A stretch of 64,000 nt of DNA from Melanocharis versteri (Eukaryota; Chordata; Aves; Passeriformes; Melanocharitidae). The notes under the pieces are model-generated. The model searched no databases and was not told the origin of the DNA. It worked only from the letters and a program-made list of their open reading frames with translations. Made by a program: the position numbers and the translations under genes. Positions 23,501 through 35,500 of the stretch are shown here, in pieces (position 1 is the stretch's first letter; every line of letters begins with the position of its first letter). The DNA lies in NCBI GenBank assembly GCA_013397845.1, contig VZTG01010524.1, positions 21,769 to 85,768 on the forward strand, read 5' to 3'.

Positions 23501-26500
23501 AAAGGCTGAAAGCAAAATCTGTGGTGGGTTTGGTGTCCCCTGAGGGTTCACAGAGGGGTCACAGCACAGGGGACTTGGGCTGTGCTTCCCAACACAGATT
23601 TACGGGAGCTGTCACCTCGTTTTTATTCTCAACCTCTTGGAAAATTACTCCCTTAATGAGCTGTTTTAAAAACCCACCCCAAAATCCTCATCCTCATTAT
23701 CCTGTACCCAAAGCCGAGGCAGCTTTTGCCAGGAATTTTCTGCCGCAGCTACAAAGGTGAATGGAATGATATTTAATATTAAAACAAATTAAACTATCAT
23801 CACCGCTCAGATAAAATTACCAGGCTGGTCTTGCGTAAGTGGTGCTTACCCAGGGCAAAGGACACCAAAAAAATGGATATTTCTGCCAGCTTTGAAATTG
23901 TATCTTGATTAAGAAGTGCTTTTTAATGACATCAACTTTTTGATTATTATTTTTATAATTATTATTAATTTTATGTTTGCAAGAGGTCNATTAATAAACC
24001 TTCCTTTGATCTCTTTTTTTATGGAGTAGATTTTCAACAACATCTATTTAATATTATTAATATTATTATTAATCTTATTATTAATACTAATATTATTGTT
24101 AGCCTTGTATTTGCAAGAGGTCTCTTCCTCAGCCCAGCCCTGCCCTCACCTCAGCGATTCTGTGATCATCACAGAGTTCCCTGATTTTATCATTTTGGTT
24201 GCAAATAAAGTGCATCCAGTGCAGGTCTCTTGGGCCTTGGGGTGTGAAAACCACTCTGGAAATAAAAGAGAGGGAAAAAAATGCCCTTTTCCCCTCAGTG
24301 TGGTGATGACTTTACTCACGGAGAGCACGGAGGCCTCTTGTCTTTCACACCAAACACGTCTCTGCAGCCCTGGGATTAATAAACCTTCCTTTGATTTCTC
24401 TTCTTCACGGAGTAAATGCGTCCAGAGATGTCAGAACGGGGGAATTTGCCCACATAGAGCCGTTGTCTTGAGCGAGAGATTGTTTTCTATTATTATTTCC
24501 CTCCCTGGGGAGCAGCATCTTTGCGTCACCACCAACAGCTGCACTTACCCCGTGTTTTGCCAGGAGATCGTGGCTGACTCCGAGCAGATGCAGAGCAGAG
24601 GGAATTTTAAGAAACTGGGCTTTTAGAAGGAAAAAAAACCAAAAAAACCCCAACTGTCTGTGGCTATAAATATATGGATTTGCTGGCTATCTCTGGAAAT
24701 AGGCCTGTACCTATAGATAGCTGGAGATATCCACACCTAAATAAACACGGCGCGCGTGCACGCATCTCCAGCCAGGCGTGTTTGTTTAGGTGGGGAGTTT
24801 TCCCATTTTAGCCACGCTGGGATAATTTTAAGATCGGCCAAAGCAGCAAACAGAGGGCCCCAGAGCGAGCTGGTGTCCTGCCCCGAATAAACGGGGATTA
24901 TTTCACACAGAGCAGCTCGGAAACCGCTCTCTGCAAAGAGCAAAGTGTGTTAAAGCCATCAGAGCCCGGAGAATTAGCAGCTCGTAACTGCCCGGGGAGC
25001 AACTGCTCCTGGGCTGCTTCCTCAGGGAAAATCACCACCGGAGGGTGGGGATCGACAGCCCTGGAGGCTGATTCCTCCTTTAGCCAGGTAGGATGAAGCG
25101 ATCCAGGGTGCTCCATGCCCCGTCCAGCCCGGCCTTGGACATCCCAGGGATCCAGGGGCAGCCACAGCTTCTCTGGGAGTTCCATCCCGGCCCCTTCCCA
25201 CCCTCCCAGCCAGGAATTCCTTCCCAGTATCTCATCTAAATCTCCATTTCTCCAGTGGGAAGCCATTCCCTGTGTCCTGTCCCTCCATCCCTTGTCCCCA
25301 GTCCCTCTCCAGCTCTCCTGGAGCCCCTTTAGGCCCTGGCAGGGGCTCTGAGCTCTCCCTGGAGCTTCTCCTCTCCAGGTGAACATTCCCAGCCTGGCTC
25401 CGGAGGGGCTCCAGCCCTGGAGCAGCTCCGGGGCCTCCTCTGGATTTGTGCAGCAGCTCCCAATCATATTTATTGAGTATTTGTTCTGTTCCCGCACTCT
25501 TCCCTAAGCGTCCGTTCCTGGCCATGGAGGAGACAGGGATCAGAGTCAAAAGGACCTCTGGCCTGGCCCTTCTCCTTTCTTTCTTAAATTCCCTTAAAAC
25601 CACGAGTGAGGGTGACCTGTATTCCTGGAGCTCCTCACTCTTTGGATAAAAATGACAAGTGATGAACCCCGGTCAGCTTTTCAGCCCATTTCTCCCCAAA
25701 TTCCATAGAACCTCTGACCGTGGATCCCTTCCCTTCCACACATCCAGCCAATAGCAGCAGGATCGTTTTTCCGGTCGCCTTTTCCAACCCTGGCGGCATC
25801 AATGGCATGTTTGGGTCAAAACCCAGGGATTTCCCTCATTCCCATCTCCCCCGAAACAACCGGGATGCCAAACACAGCTATTTTTAAAGCAGGCCAACCC
25901 CATCCTCTTTCCAAGGATGAGCTGAAGGGTGGATGGGATCTCCAGCTCCCGAAATCCCGGGAAAGGGCAGTCGGAGCCAGCAACTTGGGAGGTTGGCTCA
26001 GCTTGGGAGTCACCAGCGGGACGGGCCATCCTACGATCCAACCTCAATCCTGTCTTCATCTGCTCCTGCTCGTTTGTAGCGTGGGGGTTTTACGGCTTCC
26101 CGGGAATTCCGAGAGGCCTGGAGAACCCATCCCCTTCCAAAGACAATGGGAAGGGCCCAGCGTGTTGCAGGGCTGCTTTATCTAAACCCCATTGTTCCGA
26201 GCAGCAATCCTGGAGCTCTCTGGGGTCCTGGGAAAAGCAAGCAGCTCTGTGGAGCCTCGAAGTGACGGCACAGGGTCGGGTTCGGATTGTTTTACCCCGA
26301 ATTCCGCGAAGGAATGCCAGCAAAGTGTCAGGCATTTGCAGCAGGACATGGGCAGAGGTTTTAAAGTCTGGGGAGGAATAAAAAAACTATCTGAGAGATA
26401 TTTTGTTCATAATTTCGATTAACCCCGAGGTGCCATCCTCATTCCGTGCCTACGGATTTGGTCTGGTGCATTCCTAGAAATAGGATCCGAGAATCCTGGA

Positions 26501-29500
26501 ATGGTTTGGGTTGGAAGGGAACTTAAAGATGATTTTTATGGACATGCGTGTCTAAATTGGGGTGTCTGAGAGTAAATTGGGGTGTCTGAGGCTAAATTGG
26601 GGGGGTCTTTTGTGAGACCTGATCCTGGTCACTCTCCAGATTGTGAGGATCTAAGCCTGGAATCTTTATGGCTGAGGGGAACAGAATCCTTCAGGAAAAA
26701 TTCATCCACACTCAAGGTTTTCCCTGAGGCTTTGGAAATCAGTGCCTGCTCTGTGCCTTTTGTGAATATCTCATTTTCTGAATATCCCATTTTGTGAATA
26801 TCCCATTTAGCTTTTCATTTCATCCCCTGAAAGTTTTTATTTAGACCCATTTTCCCATTAAAAAAAAAAAAAAAAAAAGACAAGGAAAGCAAGGACAGAG
26901 ATTTTCTGGCTTTGTTTATCACTCAAATCAGCAAAACCCTGACTCCAAACATGTCCTTAACAACATCCTAACCAGCAGCTCGGAGAAATTTTGCAGAAAT
27001 TCTGTCTGGAAAATCCTTATTTATGCCTCCAGCCTCCTGTGCTGCTGATCCCACCCTTCGCAGCCTTCCCATTCCTCAAAAAACACCGGATCCCTCCCAG
27101 CTTCACAGCCCGAGTGTTGCTGGTGTCTCGCTGAAGGGGAATAGAAGGGATGAAAGGAAAACGTTGGACACAGGGCACAGGATAGGATTTGCCACCAGAA
27201 AATTCCTGCCCTGTCTGGTTTTCCTTTTCCTTTTGCACACATGGCAACGGTTGAAAGAGTGGAGGGTCCCTGCAGGAATCAAATTCATGGAGTCACGGAG
27301 TCCTGAATTGATTTGGGTTGGAAAAGACCTTAAAGTTCCAACTCTGCGCCGTGGGCAGGGACACCTCCACCAGCCCAGGTTGCTCGAAGCCTTGAACATT
27401 TTGATTAAATGATAATTAAATTAAATTAAATTAAATTGGTTTAACTGTGACACTTTATAAACCAGGATCTCATGGCAAGGCCAGGTTTGGCCTCTTCCAG
27501 CCATGGATGACCAGGGATGGTCAGTCTGTCCTCAGGGTGGACTTCCCGGGGACTTCAGGTGGGAACTTCCTGGGGTGGTGGAGCTCCAGGTGGTGTCCAT
27601 GGCATGCCCATCATGACCTCTGTGGTTTCCTGGGAATTATTTACCTTCCCATCCACCTCAGCTCCCTGAGGATGCTCCTCAGACCATGGAGATGGTCGCT
27701 GCAGCTGGCAGATGACTCGATATTTCCCTGCCGGGAGGACCTTTCCTGGTTCTCCGTTGTGGTTTCCATGGAGCTGGGACCTGCCTCGGGAACCTTTCCT
27801 GGTTCTCCGTTGTGGTTTCACGGAGCTGGGACCTGCCTTGGGAACCTTTCCTGGTTCTCTGTTGTGGTTTCATGGAGCTGGGATCTCCCCAGGGAACCTT
27901 TCCTGGTTCTGGTTTTCATGGAGCTGGGAGCTGCCTCGGGAACCTTTCCTGGTTCTCCATTGTGGTTTCCATGGAGCTGGGACCTGCCTTGGGAACCTTT
28001 CCTGGTTCTCCGTTGTGGTTTCACGGAGCTGGGACCTGCCTTGGGAACCTTTCCTGGTTCTGGTTTCCATGGAGCTGGAACCTGCCTTGGGAACCTTTCC
28101 TGGTTCTCCGTTGTGCTTTTCATGGAACTGGGACCTGCCTTGGGAGACCTGGAATTCCTGTGGAGATTCTTTTCCCTGCTGGGTGAATCCAGGGGGGAAG
28201 AGCTCCTGGGAACCCCCAGTGCTGAGCTCCAAGCGAGGGAGAAGTGGAAGCGGAGAACCTCCACTTTGCTCCTGAGGCTTTCCCCAGTTCTCCGAGCACC
28301 CCACCCGGGAGATGGCCTTTCCCAACGGCTTCCCAGGGTGGCTCCGGGCGGGATCGGGGGCACCTCCTTCTCCAGGGAGGGCTCCGGGAGAGGCTTTCTG
28401 GGTCCTGGCGCTCGGGACTCAACCTCCTTTCAAGGAGAGGCCCTGTGGCCAACCAGAGCCATCAGCCTTCCAAAACCTCCTGCCGGCCAATCCAGAGGCT
28501 CTTCCCAAGGCCATTCCTGCCCCTCGGAACGTGGATCTTCCCGGTGAAACCTCTGAGTGGGGCTCAGGGATGTTTTGTTAAGGCCTCACAACTGTTGGAT
28601 TACCGAGAATTCCAACCTTGGAGTTAGATTTATTATTTTTAGTTTTATTTTTTTTAATTTTTCTTTTTCTTATTATTTCTATTTCTATTTCTATTTCTAT
28701 TTCTATTTCTACTTCTATTTCTATTTCTATTTCTATTTTTTTATTATTATTTTTTAATTTTATTTTTATTTTTTATTTTTATTTTATTTTTTTACGATGG
28801 AGGCAAACGTTTTCCAGCTCCAAGAGGGATTCCAGCTTGGCAGCAGGAAAATCACACCAGGCTATTTTTCCCTGAAAGCTTTGAAATCTCCTCCTCTTGG
28901 CTTTTCAGGGCCTGCTGCCTGCACAGACAGATCTATAAAAATCTATAAAAATATCCCATAAATACGCACAGACACACTCAGTAAATTAATACTGGCAAGG
29001 GCTTCGCTCCTCCAGTGCAAACCGCAGAGAAACATTCCCAAACCTGCGGATTCTGATGTAATAGGGCTGAGGTTTGGCATTCCAGGACGGCGTTCCAAGC
29101 CTCAAATCCCAATCAGAGCCGTCCTTCAGAGCCCAGCATTCCCAGTGTCACTGCAGCCCCGCGGGCGGGGCGAGGGAGAGGAGGGAATGAGGAGAAACAT
29201 GCGGAATTGGTTGGGTTTTGGGGGATTTATTGCTAAAATAGGGCTGGGATGGGGGGGACGGGGCAGGGATTTTAACCCTTTCCAGGGATCGCTGAGTTCA
29301 GCTGCGCGTCCCAGCAGGATTAAGGAAAATATCCCGATATTTGATGGAAACCTCAGGGTTTCAAGGCCAACTTCAGAAAATAGCAACCTGAAACTTCCTA
29401 AAGGATTAATTACTAGGAGCTCTCCGGTGACAGGAGCTTTTCCAATGGGATTTTGGCAAGCTCAGGTTGTGTCTGGATTGGATAACCACAGGCAGAGGCT

Positions 29501-32500
29501 GCTGTGGATTTAAAAAAGGGAAAAATAAACCCAGGTGATTTTTTTCCCTTGTATCCCACAGCCAAAGTATTTCCTTCCCGTGTTTTCCGTGGTGGGTTAC
29601 AACCCCCCAGGCTGGACATCAGTCATCCAGCAACGGCTAAATTGTGCAATTCCAGCAAAATTCCCAGCTCAGCAGGCGTTTTGTCCAGGTAAAAATTCCC
29701 AAGGGATCCTTGGACTGGGCTGAGAGTTTGTAAAGCGCTTTGGGTTCCTTCGGGATGAAAATGCTGTGAAATTCCCAGCTATGGGATGAACCCCTCTCCA
29801 TCATGAATCCCTTGGGAAATTCCCAGCTCAGCAGGCGTCTTGTCCAGGTAAAAATTCCCAAGGGATCCTTGGACTGGGCTGAGAGTTTGTAAAGCGCTTT
29901 GGGTTCCTTCGGGATGAAAATGCTGTGAAATTCCCAGCTATGGGATGAACCCCTCTCCATCATGAATCCCTTGGGAAATTCCCAGCTCAGCAGGCATTTT
30001 GTCCAGGTGAAAATTCCCAAGTGATCCTTGGATTGGGCAGAGAGTTTGTAAAGCACTGTGGGTTCCTTTGGGATGAAAACGCCGCAAAACCCCCAGCTAT
30101 GGGATGAACCCCTCTCCATCGTGAATCCCTTGGGAAAACCCCACCTCCCCACCTCAGGGAACACAATCCCCACCTCCCAAGCTGCCAGAAAGACGGGATT
30201 CCCAAAGGATCTGGGCTCGGCGTGCTGCCAGGGCCATGCGCTGCAGCAGGGCCGCGTTCCCCGTGTGACACTGTTTTCTCCATCGTTTCTGCTGCAGGAG
30301 GTCTTTGATCGCCTCTATTTGATCTATACTGTTGGATACTCCATCTCCCTGGGATCCCTCACGGTTGCTGTCCTTATCCTGGGATACTTCAGGTACGCGG
30401 CTCCGTTTTTACCTAAGCGACGCCGGAAAAGCCGCGGGTTTTCCCGGGAGGGCGACGCTGGGGTGGCACAGTTCGGGAAGTCGCCAGTGGCGGTGGCGTC
30501 TGCGGCCTGGGCTGTGTTAGGGTCACGTAGGGCGAAATGCCCGCGGGATGGCGGGTGGGACGCTGGAACTCCTCCCGCTTCCCTCAGGCGGAGTTTTCCA
30601 GGCCCTCTTGGTAGCAAACGGGAAGAGGGGCGTCTCCAGGAATCCCTTGGGAGACTGTCCAGGGTTTTCTGTCCCTGTTNGAAAATTCCCAAGTGATCCT
30701 TGGATTGGGCAGAGAGTTTGTAAAGCACTGTGGGTTCCTTTGGGATGAAAACGCTGCGAAACCCCCAGCTATGGGATGAACCCCTCTCCATCGTGAATCC
30801 CTTGGGAAAACCCCACCTCCCCACCTCAGGGAACACAATCCCCACCTCCCAAGCTGCCAGAAAGACGGGATTCCCAAAGGATCTGGGCTCGGCGTGCTGC
30901 CAGGGCCATGCGCTGCAGCAGGGCCGCGTTCCCCGTGTGACACTGTTTTCTCCATCGTTTCTGCTGCAGGAGGTCTTTGATCGCCTCTATTTGATCTATA
31001 CTGTTGGATACTCCATCTCCCTGGGATCCCTCACGGTTGCTGTCCTTATCCTGGGATACTTCAGGTACGCGGCTCCGTTTTTACCTAAGCGACGCCGGAA
31101 AAGCCGCGGGTTTTCCCGGGAGGGTGGCGCTGGGGTGGCACAGTTCAGGAAGCCGCTGGTGGCGGCGGCGTCTGCGGCCGGGGCTGTGTCAGGGTCACGT
31201 AGGGCGAAATGCCCGCGGGATGGCGGGTGGGACGCTGGAACTCCTCCCGCTTCCCTCAGGCGAAGTTTTCCAGGCCCTCTTGGTAGCAAACGGGAAGAGG
31301 GGCGTCTCCAGGAATCCCTTGGGAGACTGTCCAGGGTTTTCTGTCCCTGTTATCCCTGCAGGTGACTGGCTTAGCCTCAGATGGCTGGTTTGCAGGTAAA
31401 TAAGGTCTCCTGAGGGAAATTCCACTCCAAATCCAAATGTTCGTGAAGGACAAACCTGTTGGAAGGGACGGAAAACTCCCAGGCTGATTCCTCCAATCTC
31501 CCCACGCTGCTGCTGGTCCCAGGGATCCAAAAATGACCCTCCCGACTCTGACTGCGTCCCCTCCCTTCCCAACATCCCTGCCGAGGGATTTAGACCCCCA
31601 AATACCACTCTGAGCCCTCATTATCCATTCCTCAGATCCAACGTTGCATGTTCCATCCCTGGAAGCATCCAAGGCCGGGTTAGACGGGACCTGGAGCAGC
31701 CTGGGGTAGCGGGAGGTGTCAGGGTCGGAATGGGATGATCCCTAAGGTCCCTTCCAACCCAAACCATTCTGGGATTCTGGGATTCCTGCTGGCACAGAGA
31801 GCATAGGACGGGAGGGACGAGAGGTGTCACCCACATCCAGGAATTTGTCCTTTGGGAATGTTCCGTCTGGTGAGCTGATAGAGTGGGGTGACCCCGAGTC
31901 CCGAGCCCCAGATTTGCTTCCCTTCGAAGTCCGCCCGTGTCTTCTCCTAAGAAACCAGCAGGACCTGGACGAGAGCCGGGGGGGCCGAAACAGCCATGTG
32001 GTGTCTGCAGAGGGATTTGGGAAGCTCAGGCCACGGCCCAGACACGGAACACTGGGAATGAAACGCGTGGCTCCGGGCTCTGGAAGTGCTCAGAGCTCTC
32101 CGCAGGCAGAGGTGTCAGGGGTTTGCTTGGGTAGCAAACCCCAAATCCATGGCACAGTCCAGAGGGGACTGCAGACCCCGTCCCTGCCCCCACACTGCTG
32201 ATCTCCCAACCTTTTCCCTCCACTGCATTTCCCACTGGACGCTGGCAAGGTGTATAAAACATTCCATGTCCGCGCATGCAAGAGAATTCCTGGTTTTTCC
32301 GTACCCGTGTACTCAGAGCACTTCATTCCCAGCCCAGACCACCTGGGCCACTGTGCTGGAGCACCGTTATCCCAAGGATCAGAGCAGCAGCAGGGATCGA
32401 GCCAGGTTTTATCCTGGATAATCCAGAGATTCACCGACTCCCTTTCAAACGCAGGGAGCAAAGCCAATCCCCGTTCAAACCTCATCGGTTCCACTCGGTG

Positions 32501-35500
32501 TAATTTGGATTAAAAAAGAGAACAGAGAACAACTGACGTTGTTATCATAACGTCCTCCAAAAGGGATAAAAGCACAGCTTTTAATTAGTGCAGGTTATTG
32601 GGATTTAAGAGGACGTAAATCCATTCATAAATCCAGGCATGGCACCAGAGGACAGTTCCTTCCTCCCAAAATCCTGATTCCTGATTCTAAAATACACCTC
32701 TTATTCCTGGCTCTGGCCCATTCACCTCTCGCCATCCCCAAAAAAGCTTTTTCCCCCAAAAAGGGCCTTAAAGCACTTTACAACCAGGATCTCGGGGGTC
32801 ACTGCTGCCATTGCTGGGGTGGGGCTCACAAGCTGCTCCAAAGGACAGCGTTTCCAGCAGGAAACAGGGAGAACAGCCCAGCACACCGGAGCTGCTGCTG
32901 GAGTTGCTCCTAAATTGGGCTGGGCAAAAAAATTAACGGTTTACAGGAAGCTCTGCGAGGTTTCCGAGGGCAAGCATGAATAGGAGAGCGGGAATGGCTT
33001 CCCACTGCCAGAGGGCAGGGATGGATGGGATATTGGGAAGGAATTCCTGGCTGGGAGAGGGGGGAGGCCCTGGAATGGATTTCCCAGATTTGCTGTGGCT
33101 GCCCCTGGATCCCTGGAAGCATCCAAGGCCAGGCTGGACGGGGCTGGGATCACCCTGGGATGGTGAGATGTGTCCCTGCCATGGCAAGGGTGGAATGGGA
33201 TGATCCCGAAGGTCCCTTCCCACTCAAAACACTCTGGGATTCCATGATCTCGAATTAATTCTGGCGCAGTCACAATTTGGAAACAGTGACGCCAGCCCAA
33301 AGCATCACTGGGTGGGCTTTAAGTCCCATCTAAGCCAAACCATCCCATGATTCCATGATTCCCTGAAGCCCCTGGAGTGGGTATGAATCCATTTCCCATC
33401 CCCGTGGGAGAGCGGGGAGCGGTGACCCTCACCCTGCCCCCCGTGGGAACACGGTGCCGGCGGGAGCAGCCGCGGCTCTCCGGAGCCAGAGGTGGCCATG
33501 ACCCCTTCCGAAAGCTGGACTAAACTTCCCGATCCTTCTTCTCCTCTTCCAGACGTTTGCACTGCACTAGGAACTACATCCACATGCACCTGTTCGTGTC
33601 CTTCATGCTGAGAGCCGTCAGCATCTTCGTGAAGGACGCGGTGCTGTACTCCGGGTCGGCCCTGGAGGAGATGGAGCGGATCTCCGAGGAAGACTTGAAA
33701 TCCATCACGGAAGCACCTCCAGCGGATAAATCGCAGTTTGTGGGTATTCCCAGAGCAGCTGTTTTTCCGGGATTCGTGTCTTTGTCCTCTCTGTTCAACT
33801 CTTTACCTCTTCCGGGGAGTTTTCCACCCTACTCACCTTTCATGGCCTCTTCCCATCCTTTCCCATTCTCAGTCCATTGGTTCAGAGGGATTGCCCAATT
33901 CCTGAGCTGAGGAAAAGATGTCCCCATGGCAGTCAAGGCTGATGGTTTGATTCCCACCTACATTCCCTGGATACCTCCTGGAATTTATGGCTGTGGAAAC
34001 ATTCCTGAACATCCCAGCACAAGGCACATCCAACTTGGCTCACAACTCTTCTAGGGATGGGGAATGCATGACTTTTCTCACCCCCACATGGGAAAAAAGA
34101 GATTTTGGAAGGGAAAAAGGGGGGAGGATGTGGTGTCATAAGAAAGGGTGGGGCTCACCTGCAAGAAGGAGGTGGTGTCCCTGGGAAGGACCTTGGACAG
34201 AACCATTGAGGCTGGAAAAGAATTCCAAGGTCATCCAACTTTGCAATGGTTGGTGGGTGCCTGATGCCCACCTTGTCCCCAGCCCAGAGCACCGAGTGCC
34301 ACATTCAGGAATTCCTTGGACACCTCCAGGGACGGGGCCTCCAAACCTCCCTGGGCAGTTCCTTCCCAGGCCTGAGCTCCCTTTCCATGGGGAAATTCCT
34401 GCTGGTGTCCACCCTGAGCCTCAGGTTCCATTTATGGTTGGTCGAGTCAGTCCAGCCGACCCAGGCAGACAAGGCAACATCCCAAAATAAAAATGGAAGT
34501 GAGGTCAGTTGGACTCTTCTCCAAAATTCTGACGGGATTTCACTGCATAGGAATCTCTGATGGCAATACGTGCCTTGTCCATGTGCTCGGTGGGGGATGA
34601 AGCCCGTCCTCCCTCTTCCCACATCCCGAAGCTCTTGTCTCTCCTCGTTGTCGGTCCCATCACGGATTTCCCATGGAATCCTGGATATGGCACCTTCTCA
34701 CTCCCCACAACTCCCTGACAGGAGGGGGCAGCCGGGGGAGTCGGGCTCTGCTCCCAGGGAACAGGGACAGGAGCAGAGGGAACGGCCTCAGGCTGGGCCA
34801 GGGGTGGATATTGGGAATATTCCTCATGGAAAGGGTGCTCAGGCCTTGGAACTGCCCAGGGAGGTTTGGAGTCCCCATCCCAGGGGGTGTCCAAGGAATT
34901 CCTGGATGTGGCACTCAGGGCTCTGGTGGGGATCGGGAGCAGCTTGGACTCGATGGTCTTGGAGGTCTTTCCCAGCCCCACGGGTTCTGGGATAAACTCC
35001 CTGCCTGTGGATTTGTTTGGCTTCTCCAGTCTTTCCCAGCTTGTGCTACAGCCAGGGACCAGCAACACGCTGTGAAAAACCAGGAGATTTGGGAATGTCC
35101 CACTGTGCGTCCGAGCGTCCCAACTGGAACTTTGTCATTGTGTTCCCTTCCCACGCTGGAGATCCGTGTCATTAATTTAGGGAGTCTCACTCAACACGCT
35201 CCAAAACTCGCATTTTTTTTGGAAAGAGCACGGAATGTTTCGCTGCATTGTTTGGTGTTTCTCCTCGTGCCGGGCTCATTATAAGGAATAATTAGGATAA
35301 TCTATGGCATTCTTTGGATATTAGCGTTTAATGGCATTTCCCACTCTTCAGAATTGCTAGGCAAGCAAGCGATGAAGGCGACAATTAATGGATTTTTTTG
35401 TTTCCAAATGAAGTGGGAACTTTGCAATTGTTGCCTCACGTTCCCTGCATGAGGCAATAAATACAAAAAAAAACAAATACAGAAAATATTATTAAACCTG

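Larger units (their letters stand above)
21501..30297 (+). other. PTH1R: PTH1R intron G-M1 (8.8 kb)
   Basis: Contents: a 40-bp tandem copy of the exon-flanking sequence (agcaggaattgctggcctca at 21503 and 21568), CR1 fragments, an AT-rich tract with an N at 23989, a poly(A) at 26860-26878, TTAAA repeats at 27411-27436, a 52-bp minisatellite, a pyrimidine microsatellite and a 159-bp tandem repeat next to exon M1. Bases 22985-23750 and 25650-26480 show nothing recognisable. Confidence 0.88.
30009..31351 (+). repeat. 671-bp direct duplication containing exon M1, N at 30680
   Basis: 30009-30679 and 30681-31351 are direct copies, each holding exon M1 with both splice sites. The exon is identical and the intron differs at scattered sites (ggcgacgctgg against ggtggcgctgg; cagttcgggaag against cagttcaggaag). 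The junction is one N. Confidence 0.95.
30393..33552 (+). other. PTH1R: PTH1R intron M1-M2 (3.2 kb as assembled)
   Basis: It includes the second M1 copy, CR1 fragments at 31643 and 32990, and a short CR1-like tail near 33325-33365. Bases 31790-32980 show nothing recognisable. If the duplication is false the true intron is about 2.5 kb. Confidence 0.85.

Noticed and set aside
27447..28547. 366-codon open frame on the plus strand
   Set aside because: Most of it is the 52-bp minisatellite in translation, and several overlapping frames are equally open.
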